Positions 1 to 10,389 of a stretch of 64,000 bases of DNA are shown here, one piece after another (position 1 is the stretch's first letter; every line of letters starts with the position of its first letter). Source of the DNA: Grifola frondosa (Eukaryota > Basidiomycota > Agaricomycetes > Polyporales > Grifolaceae); assembly GCA_001683735.1 (NCBI GenBank), contig LUGG01000001.1:930001-994000 (forward strand). Direction: 5' to 3'. Position numbers and translations under genes: made by a program. The notes under the pieces were generated by a model. That model searched no databases and had not been told where the DNA came from. It saw nothing but the letters and a program-made list of their open reading frames with translations.

Positions 1-493
1 GGGAATTGTGCAGCAGGCGACGTTCGGGTTGTGAATGGTGGAGGTGGACATTTTTGCGTGGTTGAGGTGGTGGAGGAGAGCTCGCAGGCGTGTGTACATC
101 GATGACGACTTGTCGATCGCTGCTAACCACGTTAAATACATTTTCCATAAATGGAACACCCATTCCACTCGGCAAGCTCCGGTGGCTCGCTGCTGTATAA
201 ATTTCTGCGCGCCGTCTTCGTCGACCCAAAATCAACCCTCACCACAGCTTTGCGTTCAGTCGCCTGGCAACTCTTTGTCCTCGAGCGACTTGGGGTAGTT
301 CGGAAGGGAAAGATGATATAGTAGAGCTCAATTAAGCCGGAGCGCCTCCCAGCTTTGCGTTCGCTCTGAATCATTCGGGCGGAGTGGGAGGTGCTTGACT
401 ATGCGGCTCAAACATCTTACACATACGCATTTCTGTCGATAATACATATGTACGCAGCACGCTGACAAGTCTTGGACATGCAATGATCTCGTT
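1..493. other. Left-edge spacer
   Basis: I see no supportable gene here. From about 287 onward the sequence matches the stretch beginning near 1920 and forms the 3' flank of the first F-box-like gene within the tandem duplication. The first 280 bases show no recognisable feature. Confidence 0.5.
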
Positions 494-1908
494 CTAATCC
501 CAGTTCAGCAAACGGTACAAGTCGGATTGGAGACCCATCCATCCATCAGCCTCCTCCAAATGAATAAAATTCCCTTCTCTATCCCACGGCAAGGGGCCAT
601 ACAGTTCGCTCAACTGATTCTCATCTAAAGCCCCGAATGCTGCCGCAAGTTCCTTGATCTCCTCCGGCCACAACGACTTTGTCTGCTCCGGCGTCAGGTC
701 GTCTTTGATATATACCATGTGGACCAGTTGCACAGAAGCTAGACCCGCATAGCAAGCGGATCTGAAGAATCTGTTTCTGAACAACTGCATCTCGTGCCAT
801 GGTGGAGGTATCAGGAATTTTATGAAGGTCTCCTCCAAGCCTTCATCCAACAGCTTGTTCATCTCAATCATGTCGTATCCACCCGCGACTGGGGGATCAG
901 CATTGCAGTCGGGCAAGAAATGGTAGACCCATTTGAGTCGGGTTTCGTTACCCAGCGGCTTCAGTGGTTGAAGGCCAGCCGTGTGACGAAAAACGGGCGC
1001 CGTGATGTTATGGTAGAATAGATCGCAGTAGATCCAATAATTGGTCAACAGGAGCGTGACGTTGTGGCACACAGTGAAGCTTGGGTCGATCTCGTCGGAG
1101 GGACCACACTTGGTCTCGAGGTATTTAATCGCGGGTTCCAAAATCGACGTTCGGGTATGACGGAGGAAAGCGAGGTCGTTCAGGGTTATTGGGGAAACAG
1201 ACAGAGCGAGGTCGAGGACACCCGATGGTCCACCTGTGTTTATTGCATCGAACAGTCTCTCCCGATTCTCGGAGGATTGTACAGCCCAGTCTGCAAGAGT
1301 GCGGGCTTTAATTGCGATGAATAGATGTGGATAAGGTTGAATGCCGGTGTAAGGACTTGTGGCGAGTGAGTATACGACGGAAGGGGTAGGCTTGGACGTT
1401 GTTGCATAGAGTTCTCGGGAGGTGAGGATGAGAGAATGAAGGTCATCAAGTGATTCGAGATATCCGGGAAGCAAAGTCAGAATGTCGGTGGGCAGATCTA
1501 TGAGTAGCATATTCGCACTCCAGTGCTGGTGCGTAGGCGCAGCTTGAAAAGGTTCAAGTACACAAGCGCCACAGCGGCAAGACTTCGGTGTGTTTGGCAT
1601 GTGAGTACATTCGAAATATCATTGGGCCCGTCATATCTTTTCAAATGAGTATATTGTCCAAGCTAGCGGGAAAGGAAGATGAGAGCTCTCATTTCATTAT
1701 TCACAGGAATCTGAGAAACATCCGCACCGCCGTGAACCACACGCCGCCCTCGTGGCATTCAGCAGCTCTCTAGGTTTCAATAGGGATTGGGGAGAGTACT
1801 CAACTTTGGTAGATAGCCCTCGTAACTTAATGCCAAAACATAAAAACCTACTAGTCATTCGAATTCGTGGAATCAAGCTCCATCTTCACACCGAATTGCT
1901 ACTTATTT
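287..1908. repeat. Tandem duplication, unit 1 (~1.62 kb)
   Basis: This segment and the next one (about 1920-3540) align base for base over their whole length. The match covers the 3' flank, the F-box-like gene and the upstream region. Shared landmarks lie about 1,620-1,633 bases apart, for example the ctcaattaag block at 329 and 1949 and gtagatagccctcgtaac at 1810 and 3434. Differences are scattered substitutions and small indels, so the duplication is fairly recent but not identical. Boundaries are approximate. Confidence 0.85.
494..1510 (-). CDS. F-box-like protein, copy 1
   Basis: The single-exon gene encodes about 338 residues. The first ~40 residues (MLLIDLPTDILTLLPGYLES..., with LDDLHSLILTSRELY following) fit an F-box: a Leu-Pro start, a DIL helix, then a hydrophobic helix ending in a Ser-Arg turn. 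F-box proteins normally link a target to an SCF ubiquitin ligase through Skp1. The rest matches no domain I recognise, but it is conserved between the copies in this window, notably the blocks IKARTLADWAVQSSEN and NYWIYCDLFYHNITAP. I start at the MLLIDLP methionine because all copies share it; an in-frame upstream ATG at 1600 would add 30 unconserved residues. The F-box call is moderately sure and the target is unknown. Confidence 0.75.
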   Translation of the reverse strand: MLLIDLPTDILTLLPGYLESLDDLHSLILTSRELYATTSKPTPSVVYSLATSPYTGIQPYPHLFIAIKARTLADWAVQSSENRERLFDAINTGGPSGVLDLALSVSPITLNDLAFLRHTRTSILEPAIKYLETKCGPSDEIDPSFTVCHNVTLLLTNYWIYCDLFYHNITAPVFRHTAGLQPLKPLGNETRLKWVYHFLPDCNADPPVAGGYDMIEMNKLLDEGLEETFIKFLIPPPWHEMQLFRNRFFRSACYAGLASVQLVHMVYIKDDLTPEQTKSLWPEEIKELAAAFGALDENQLSELYGPLPWDREGNFIHLEEADGWMGLQSDLYRLLNWD

Positions 1909-2120
1909 TTATCCTAGAGTGACTTCGGGGGTGATTTGGAAGGGAAAGAGCTCAATTAAGCTGGAGCGCCTCCCACTTGCTTTGTTCTGAACCACTCGGG
2001 CGAAGTGGGGGGGCTTGACTATGCGGCTCAAACATCTTATATATATATATATGTTTTTCTGCCGATGATACATGTGCACGCAGTCCGTTGAATGAGTTTT
2101 GAAAGTGCAATGATCTCGTT
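1511..2120. other. Spacer between F-box copies 1 and 2
   Basis: This holds the upstream region of copy 1 and the 3' flank of copy 2. Both parts belong to the tandem duplication. A short TA dinucleotide run lies at about 2037-2052, and the equivalent place in unit 1 lacks it. I see no further gene. Confidence 0.6.
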
Positions 2121-3540
2121 TTATCCCCACACCTGCATGCGGTTCATGTCGAATTGGAGATCCAACCATGGATCATCCTCCGTACCAACAAAGTTCCCTT
2201 CTCCATCCCACGGCAAGCGGCCATACAGTTCGCTCAACTGATTCTCATCCAAAGCCCCAAATGCTGCCGCAAGTTCCTTGATCTCCTCCGGCCACAACGA
2301 CTTTGTCTGCTCCGGCGTCAGATCGTCTTTGATATATACCATGTGGATCAGTTGCACAGAAGCTAGACCCGTGTAGCAAGCGGATCTGAAGAATCTGTTT
2401 CTGAGCAAATGCGTGTCATGCCATGGTGGAGGGGGCATCAGGAATTTTATGAAGGTCTCCTCCAAGCCTTCATCCAACAGCTTGTTCATCTCAATCATGT
2501 CATATCCACCCGCGACTGGGGAACAGCATTGCAGTCGGGCAAGAAATGGTAGACCCATTCGAGGCGGGTTTCGTTACTGAGCGGCTCTAGCGGTGGGAGA
2601 TCAGCCGCGCGACGAAGAACGGGAGCCGTGATGTTATGGTAGAATAGATCACAGTAGATCCAATAATTGGTCAAGAGGAGCGTGACGTTGTGGCACACAG
2701 TGAAGCTTGGGTCGATCTCGTCGGAGGGACCACACTTGGTCTCCAGGTATTTAATCGCGGGTTCCAAAATCGACGTTCGGGTATGACGGAGGAAAGTGAG
2801 GTCGTTCAGGGTCAATGGGGAAACAGACAGAGCGAGGTCGAGGACACCCGATGGTCCGCCTGTGTTTATTGCATCGAACAGCCTCTCCTGATTCTCGGAG
2901 GATTGTACAGCCCAGTCTGCAAGGGTACGGGCCTTAACTGCGATGAATAGATGTGGATAAGGTTGGATGCCGGTGTGAGGGCTTGTGGCGAGTGAGTATA
3001 TGACGGAAGGGGTAGGTTTGGAGGTTGTCGCATAGAGTTCTCGGGAGGTGAGGATGAGAGAATGAAGATCATCAAGCGATTCGAGATATCCGGGGAGCAA
3101 ATTCAGAATGTCGGTGGGTAGATCTATGAGTAACATATTCGCATTCCAGCGGTGCTGCGACGTAGTCGTAGCTTGAAAGTACGTATTCGTGAACAAGCGC
3201 CGCAAGACTTCGATCGGGTATGGTACGTATTTGGCATGTGAGTACGTTCGAGATATTACTAGGTCGTTGTATTTTTCAAATCGATTATCCGAACTAGCGG
3301 AAAAAGAAGATGGGAGCTTTCTATTTATTGGATTCTGAGAAACATTCTCGCCACCGTGAAACACGCGCCGCCGTCTGTGGCATTCGACAACTCTCTAAGT
3401 TTGAATAGGTATGGAGGACGAAACTCAGCTTTGGTAGATAGCCCTCGTAACGTAATGCCAAAACATACAAACCTACTAGCCATTCGAATCCGTGGAATCA
3501 AACTCCCATCTTCGCATCGAATTGCTACTTGTCCACCTCC
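1920..3540. repeat. Tandem duplication, unit 2 (~1.62 kb)
   Basis: This is the second unit of the direct duplication described for 287-1908. It carries F-box copy 2 with its flanks. The sequence just after it leads into the more diverged F-box copy 3, so the array probably grew by successive unequal exchange. Confidence 0.85.
2121..3136 (-). pseudogene. F-box-like protein, copy 2 (frameshifted)
   Basis: This is a near-copy of the gene at 494-1510, with the same F-box-like start and the same conserved blocks. The frame breaks near 2518-2521. Copy 1 has five G followed by atcagc where this copy has four G followed by aacagc, a net loss of one base. Upstream of the break the frame reads the N-terminal ~205 residues, and the C-terminal ~140 continue in another frame. 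Everything else is intact and there is no stop codon outside the shift. It could be a young pseudogene or a homopolymer error in the consensus, and several other genes in this window show the same kind of break. Confidence 0.7.
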
Positions 3541-3577
3541 GCCGTCGACCCAAGACATGAAGAACATCAGTCAGCTT
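3137..3577. other. Spacer between F-box copies 2 and 3
   Basis: This is the upstream region of copy 2, matching 1511-1900, followed by the short 3' flank of copy 3. I see no gene. Confidence 0.6.
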
Positions 3578-4600
3578 CTAGCTACCCAATGTGCGGTACA
3601 CGTCAAGCTCCATATCATACCACGCGTTAGCTCTGCCGCCCTCGGTATCCTGAACGTGAAAATTTCCTTCTGCATCGCGCAACAACGGCCCCTGCCAATA
3701 CATCTCTCGGAGCTCAGTTTCACCCAGATCACACATTATCGCTGCGAGCTGCTTGATCTCCTCTGGCCACATCGCCAAAGAATCCTCGTGCGTGTTCGGG
3801 CGTAATTCTTCCAGGAGCACGAACTTGAGAGAGATCAGACCCATATGGCTTGCGCATCGGAAGAATGTGTCTCCGTCGTCTTCTGCAAGTGGTAACATGC
3901 CAGGGGGCATCGTCGATATCCATGTTCTGAAAATCGTTTCCAGTCCATCGTGCCATAACTGGCGCATGTCATGCAGCTCGTGAGCATCATGGACATTGGG
4001 GTTGCTGTCGCAGTCGGGGAGAAATTGGTACATCCACTCCAGCCGAGTTTCGTTACCGAGCGGTATCGGCGCCGGGATTCCCGCAGCACGACACAGAAGC
4101 GGTGCGGTAATGTTGTGGTGGAACAGGTCACAATAAATCCAATAGTTGACTACCGAGAGTTCGACGTCGTTGCAAGGCGCTAGTTCTTCGTCCACTTCCA
4201 TCGTCTCGAGGATATCGATTGCAGGGTTGAGGATCGTCGCGAATGCAGAGTAGATACACGTCAGATCCGCGAGGGTCAACGGGAATATCGAAAGCGCGAG
4301 CTCGAGGACACCCATCGGTCCACCGATAGCAATTGTAACAAACAATTTGGCACGGTTCTCGGAGGATTGGACGGCCCAATCCGCAAGGGCACGAGCTTTA
4401 ACGGCGATGAGAATATGTGGATATGGGTGGATGTCAGAATCGGGACTTTCGACGAGGGATCGCAGAACGGAAGGCGTTGGGTTTGATGCCGTTCGATAGA
4501 GGCATCGGGACGTGAGAATGAGAGAATGAAGATCATCTAGCGAGTCTAGATATCCAGGGAGGGATATCAAAACGTCGATAGGTAGATCAATGAGTAGCAT
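3578..4600 (-). CDS. F-box-like protein, copy 3
   Basis: The intact single-exon gene encodes 340 residues and starts at the family methionine (MLLIDLPIDVLISLPGYLDS). It is clearly related to copies 1 and 2 but more diverged, so it predates the 1.62-kb duplication. Conserved family blocks are present: IAVKARALADWAVQSSEN, the GGPMGVLELALSIFPLTLADL-type stretch and NYWIYCDLFHHNITAP. The C-terminus is acidic. It is likely an SCF substrate receptor by its N-terminal F-box; the target cannot be read from the sequence. Confidence 0.8.
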   Translation of the reverse strand: MLLIDLPIDVLISLPGYLDSLDDLHSLILTSRCLYRTASNPTPSVLRSLVESPDSDIHPYPHILIAVKARALADWAVQSSENRAKLFVTIAIGGPMGVLELALSIFPLTLADLTCIYSAFATILNPAIDILETMEVDEELAPCNDVELSVVNYWIYCDLFHHNITAPLLCRAAGIPAPIPLGNETRLEWMYQFLPDCDSNPNVHDAHELHDMRQLWHDGLETIFRTWISTMPPGMLPLAEDDGDTFFRCASHMGLISLKFVLLEELRPNTHEDSLAMWPEEIKQLAAIMCDLGETELREMYWQGPLLRDAEGNFHVQDTEGGRANAWYDMELDVYRTLGS

Positions 4601-4811
4601 GGTCGCAAACTCGCTAGTGCCAGCTCAGCGCTGTGGGTTGCTGGAAGGTGGGACTCATAAGCGCCGTGCATTGCCTCGAGGCTATCGGTGCGAAATCTCC
4701 TAGATATTCCGATTAATACTCACTACATGCCTTTAAGTGTATGATAAACGATGTTGCAGACAAGATAAGAACCATACACACCTAAACCTACCCATCGCGT
4801 GGTACTCGTAT

Positions 4812-6890
4812 TCAACCCTCGTCAGGCTCGTCCTCATCCACATCCATCTCTTCGTCCACGAGGTACCCACCATCCACATCCCCACTTATCTCCAGTAACT
4901 GTGCTGCGCTCGATAGCGTAAATGTCCTCTTCTCAGCAAGCGTCTTCTCTAGCTGCTCATCCCAGCGTGCCACGCTCTGGAAGAACCGCCGCTTCGCGCC
5001 AGCTTTCTGAGGCCCACACGGCTCGTGCCCGCATCCGTCATAGTATCCGTGCGCGCTCTCCTCCAGACGCGGAACATCAAACATCTGTCCTGTCAAAAGG
5101 CTCATGCGCTTCTTTCCTCCACGTATTCGTCGTGATGACCGCGACCGGCCTGGTCGCCGGCTCGATGAGGACTCGTCCGAAAAGTACTCATCGTCCCGGT
5201 CGGACTCATTAGACGCCGCGGCGGCTTCCTGCAAGCCATACACGAACCTCGCTGTTTCTGTATATGGTATCGTGAGAGCCTGCTCGTGGGATGACACAGT
5301 GCAGTGGACGGGAGTACTTACGTGCCAGCTCTTTATCACGCTCATCTACATCCTCCTCCACCTGACCAATACCTAGATGCACGCCAACACTCTCCCTAGG
5401 AACATCATGCATGCCTACCGAAGGAGCGGGCTGCAAGTCAGATAGTTGTTTGAGCGCCAAATCTCTGAGAGAGACGCTATGAGGAACAAATCGCGAACGG
5501 CTTGTAAATTCTCACCTCACTGCATTCAGTGAGTCCTCTTTTACGTTGACGTCGTCCATGTTATTTGCGACGACTTCCAGCCGGTATCTTGGCCCGAACC
5601 ACTCGAAGTACTCATTCCAAGGCAAGTTTGGATCGATTTCGTTCTCGATGCCCAGGGCACATGCAGTTTCGTACGCCCAAGTCCGCGCAACGTTCTTCAC
5701 CGTGTAGCCGCCACCGCCAACGAGGATGAACGGGATATTGCGCTTGCGAACGTATTGCACGCAGTTAGCATGGCCCTGCATGGTGAGGTTGAAACATCCG
5801 AGTTTGTCCCCCGACAGCGAGTCTGCCCCGCACTGCAGGACAATCATGTTAGGCTGGAAGATCTCCAAAATCTTGTCGATGACCTACATAGCCCGTCCGC
5901 AAATCCTAAATTTGAGTGTTGCATAACAGAAGCACAGAGATGACGACTCACGGGCTCGAACACGCTCCTGTAGGTCTCGTCTGTGATCCCGTCCTTGAGC
6001 GGAACGTTGATCGCGTAGCCGCGCCCCCTTCCCCGCCCACGGTCCTGCTGTGTACCAGTGCCGGGGAAGTACTCGCCGAATTTATGAAACGAACACGTCA
6101 TGACGCGGTCAGTGGTGTAGAACGCCTCCTCGACGCCGTCGCCGTGGTGGCAGTCGATGTCGATGTACAGCACGCGCTGCACGAGACGCAGCATTTCGAG
6201 GATTGCGAGCACGATGTCGTTGATGTAACAGAAGCCCGACGCTTCGCGCTTCTTCGCATGGTGTAGCCCGCCTGCCCAGTTGATCGCTATGTCTGTGCCG
6301 CCGTTCAGCAGCCGCTGGGCCGCAGCTTTGATACATGTCTGAGTGATTCCTAGGATATTTGGCCAGAGGGACGCAATACATACCTATAGACCCACCAGCA
6401 GAGATGGAACAAAACTCGAACACGCCCTCGAACGCAGGGTTATCGTCGCCCACCAAAACTGTGGCGGATGAGCCATACCAGCAAAAAGAAAGAAAATGAC
6501 GGCTTACATCGTGTTCCATGAAAAGTGAGGCTATCCGCGGTCTCTGGCGTCACTCTAGATAGAAAGTCGACATATTCGTCGGTGTGGAAGCGGGTCATGG
6601 CCTCCGCAGACGCACGTTTTGCTCGCTGTACTCGCAGAGATGAGTGAATCCGACACAAAGTGAAAGAGATTGAATACGGACAAGAATGTGCATCTTATCT
6701 AACATTCCGTATGCAGATACTAGCTCGTGGGTGAGGCGCATCCGTTGGGGCTTCATGGGATGCCCAAGGCCGTATGTGAAGGATCCCACATCGTCTGCGG
6801 AAGACGAGAGCAGATAAGTATGCGCTAGACTAGAAAGGAATTCGCAACAGACGCACGGTCATAATAGTAAGCGACCCGTCGTTTTGACAT
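4812..6890 (-). CDS. HOS2: Class I histone deacetylase, Hos2/HDAC3-like
   Basis: A multi-exon gene for a zinc-dependent lysine deacetylase acting on histone tails in a Set3C/NCoR-type complex. A 34-nt first exon (6857-6890, [11 protein letters not shown]) splices at GTGCGT to an exon giving [16 protein letters not shown]. The catalytic set is complete: GLHHAKK histidines, the zinc ligands in DIDCHHGDG, the second zinc aspartate in QCGADSL and the GGGGYT tyrosine. The stretch [11 protein letters not shown] and the [10 protein letters not shown] start of its block resemble HDAC3/Hos2 more than Rpd3. Two or more exons then encode an Arg/Ser-rich and acidic tail ending [10 protein letters not shown]. 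Introns are short and canonical. The Hos2 assignment over Rpd3 is an inference from motif similarity. Confidence 0.92.
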
Positions 6891-7282
6891 AGATCCTGCA
6901 GTTTGCAGTTTGTACAGAACCTTGAAGAACGTGAGGCTCAGGCTTGAGCAATGGAAGCATAGACGCCCATTTACATATAACAACGATCATGTGATTCACA
7001 CGTGCTTTTCACGCGTCTCGATCACAGAGGATGCGACTCTCATTGTCCACTGCACTGAATAGTCAATGGAAACTGTAATGGTATAGGATATGCAAAAATT
7101 ACTCGAGAGTAGAATACATGCGAAGACGAAACCAGACGTAGCGCGTTAGGCTAGGTACTACAATATTTCGACATGCACGTAGTCATAAATTACATGATAC
7201 AAATTCAATGCGACGACATACATAAAATCCAGTAGCATGAGATGTTCACATTGGATCAAAGATGTGAGACTGACCGACATGA
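6891..7282. other. Spacer: deacetylase promoter and kinase 3' end
   Basis: This region lies upstream of the deacetylase start and downstream of the FRAY-type kinase stop, both on the minus strand. It is AT-richer than the flanking genes. No gene or recognisable element was found. Confidence 0.5.
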
Positions 7283-9227
7283 TCAGCTTCTCCCAGCGGC
7301 ACTTGACACCGTCCGACTCGCCGTGCGGGCGAGCTCTGCGCCTACACTCGCTGTCTTGCCCAGCATTCCGCTCAGCTTTCTTCGACTTGCCCCATCCTTC
7401 TTCTCGCCCTTGTCCTTGTCCCCATCAAACCGCGCCGCCAGCCGCTTCCACAGCCTGCTTTGTGGGACATTTTGCGGAGGTGTTACGGGCTCCTGCTGCG
7501 CTGATGTCGAGCTCCTCGCAGTGGAATGCGAAGACCCAGACGGAGATGTGGATGGCATATCTACCGAAGGAACGGGCAGATCATCGGGAGATGTCGCTGC
7601 AACGGGAAAAGGCAGAGGCACGGGTACGTTCTCGGGAGCTTCCCCATAATCAGAAGACGAAGTCGGCGAGCTCGAGGGAGGAGAGCTAGAAATCGCAACT
7701 TCGGAGATAGGCGCCGGGCGACGTGCAGCATCTCCGTCATTCCAAGATACGTTGCGCGAGTGAAGAGAGCCCGAACGGCTGCCATGATGGTGGTGCTTCG
7801 CGCGGATATGCGAAGCGTAGACCTCCGCATGGCTCTGTGCTTGTGCCCCTTCCTGGTCGCCGTCGGAGTTGCTGCCCCCTTTGTTCTCGTCATTGTCCAT
7901 TTCGGACACGTCGTCCGCCGGGAGCGTGCTTACCGTACGCCTGTGGCTATACACCGACGTCGTGGGCGACGCTACGAGGCTCGTCGAAAAGTCCCAGCTG
8001 TCCATCGTGCTGTGCGCTCGGATCGATGGCTGCTTCCTGCGCTCCTGACGTTGCACCAGCGGCGGGAGGCCCTTGAGGATCGTGCCGACCAAGTACGTCT
8101 TGCGCTTCGCCCCACGGAAGAACGGCATCTGCAGCAAGTCCTCCGCCGTCGGCCGCGCCGCAGGGTCCTTATCGAGACACATCGCGACAATGTCTGCGAG
8201 CGCATGTGAGTAGCGGTGCGGGCCAGCGGTACGGTCCAAGCGCGGAGGCGCGTCCTGCACCGTCTGGAGAAGCACGGTGTGCGGGTCCGCGCGCGAGCGC
8301 GGGGCACGGCCCTGCGTCAGCTCCAGCGTGGTGATGCCGAACGACCATATGTCCGCCGAAGCATCGTACTGTTTGCCGTTGATGACCTCCGGCGCCATCC
8401 AGCACGGCGTGCCCACGAACGACTTGCGCTTTCCGAGCACCCGCGGCTTGTGCGGATGCGCGTGGTTTGGTGCGTGTGCATGCGTATGCGAGTGGGGCAG
8501 GTGGACGAAGTTGACAGTGCGCTTTTGGGTCGAGGACGGGGACGCGGTGGTGTCTTCTGCGTCCCAGAGAAAAGTGGCGACGCCGGAGATCGCCTAGAAG
8601 AACCGTGCCGTCGTCATCGACCAGGAGGTTCGCCGCCTTCACGTCGCGGTGCATGAGACCGTTGACGTGTAGGTAGCTGCGAACGTATATCAAATCAAAG
8701 GGTGCGCGCGAGGTTCGGGAAGCATGGGCACTCACTTTATTCCCTCCAGAGCCTGCTTCAGGATACAGCGGATAACCTCCTCCTCGAGACCACCGGGCCA
8801 GCCAAATCGCATGACGTCGGCGACGCTGCCTGCGTTCATGAGACGCATCGCGATGTACAGCTTGTAGCCGACCATCCAGGTGCCGCGGACGCGCAGCACG
8901 TTGGGATGCTTGGCGAGCGACATGAGCTGGGTCTCGTTCTGGAGGAGGCGGAGAGAGTGAGGCGGCAGGCGATCGAGGTCGAGCACCTTAAGCGCACATG
9001 GAATGGGCTGCGATCCATCTTGGGGTTGATACAGCGCGGTGTAGACGATGGAGGATGCACCGAAGCCTATCGGTGGGCCAATGGTGTAGTCGGACGAGCA
9101 GTTGCTGTCCACGCCCATTCAACTCTGATTCAGACTCGGATGAGCACGTCACTGACCTGTATAGCTGCCACTCGTCCTCGACGGCGCCGATAAACTTCTT
9201 CGATATGCGGTCTGCGGCAGCATTCAT
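7283..9227 (-). CDS. STE20-group protein kinase, FRAY/OSR1-SPAK type
   Basis: A Ser/Thr kinase. Exon 1 (MNAAADRISKKFIGAVEDEW) joins at a GTCAGT...GACAG intron to YTIGPPIGFGASSIVYTALY, the glycine loop. Then come CALKVLDLD (ATP lysine), HRDVKAANLLVDD (catalytic loop), GDL-GVA (magnesium motif, DLG in place of DFG), FVGTPCWMAPEV (activation segment) and DIWSFGITTLEL. GTPCWMAPEV and the overall order fit the OSR1/SPAK/Fray clade, which in animals acts below WNK kinases on ion balance; the role in fungi is unsettled. A Ser-rich tail of about 250 residues with a His4 run ends the protein. Oddities: one extra base at about 8585 breaks the frame exactly at the DLG motif, and a His-rich insert of about 45 residues sits between DLG and the activation segment. 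Confidence 0.85.
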
Positions 9228-10389
9228 GGCTATGTATTCAAAGGAGAGTGCTGCTCAGGGGCGCGGGATAGCAGCAATGGAGGCTTGTCGCAGGAATGTC
9301 GCTCATGATGTTTGGTGAACAGCCGCGCTTAGCCACAAGCGACGGAGTCAGCCAAGCGATCTGCGAGAGCACGGCGCGAGTCAGGCGGGTGACATAAAGT
9401 GTCAAAATCTGGCAATGAGCTCGCTGCGTTGGGCGCGACTCGGACCTAGAAATTTGGGCCGACATCGAAAACCTTTGCGAAGTGGGCAAGAAGTGAGAGC
9501 AGCTTGGGAGCAGCTGCCTCGAGGGGAGGACCGAAGAGCGCGGATCTTCGAGCTTCCTGATGTGTGCCTAGCAATTGGCCTTACTTTCGTTGAGCTTTCC
9601 AATCTCTGAAGATCTAAGCATCTGTACTATTTTTTTCAATCCTGTCACTGCCAACAACAACTACCGTGGCACGCATGATGAAGAGAATGTTTCCCTGCCA
9701 AATCTGGAGGAGCTGAACACATAAATTGTGGGCACCGTCTAAAAAAGCCGAGCTACGATTGGCCAAGATCAGCGCAACCTTTATACCTCCTGAAATGATC
9801 TAGCATGCCACACGAATGGTCGCGATGAGCAAGCTCCTGTATGCGCCAGCCAATGAAGATTTCTGCTTGACTCCAGTGTTTTCCTGCACTTTCCTCTGGA
9901 TTATTGAGCTTTCCGCCACATTCCGGGTCGTATGATCAATAATCCTTCGCTGGGGGCCTAAATAGTTCCTCCGTTGACCAGAAATTGCGAGTCGTATGAC
10001 GCACCATACGGTCCGCTGAGCGTTCACCAAAAGATCCGAAACAACTGAGCATTCAAGACAAGACAAGGCGCTACCCCTGTAGTGTGCAACAGTGGAGCTC
10101 GACTGGATGGAGAACAAGTCTAAACAAGTTGAGGTGAGTCGACGTCGAGAGCATCTCGGACATGAAACGGAGCCAGTCCGGGCTCGAAGAGAGCCTGTGA
10201 TAATTCTCCGGCACGTGACGGGGCTAATCGTGGGATGAGGATTGGCTGCGTGTGACGAGTGTGACATACGAGGCGTTTGACGGAGAGGCGATAACGGATC
10301 CCGACCAATGCCTCGGCGCGTTGATAGCTGGACGACCTTGCCTTCGTCCAGCAATCCTCCTTCTCCCCTTAGTCTTACCTTTTTTCTTT
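9228..10389. other. Divergent spacer between two kinase genes
   Basis: A 1.16-kb intergenic stretch between the divergently transcribed FRAY-type and SRPK-type kinase genes, so it should hold both promoters. Open frames here (for example 9800-10354 on the minus strand) show no recognisable protein and no splice-linked continuation. A pyrimidine-rich stretch lies just before the SRPK start. Confidence 0.5.

Noticed and set aside
2037..2052. TA dinucleotide run
   Set aside because: An ordinary short microsatellite; no functional claim can be made.
7526..8209. 227-codon open frame on the plus strand
   Set aside because: Antisense to the kinase domain and Arg-rich tail; composition is that of a shadow frame.
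9800..10354. 184-codon open frame on the minus strand between the two kinase genes
   Set aside because: No recognisable domain, no splice-linked partner exons, and it overlaps the divergent promoter region.
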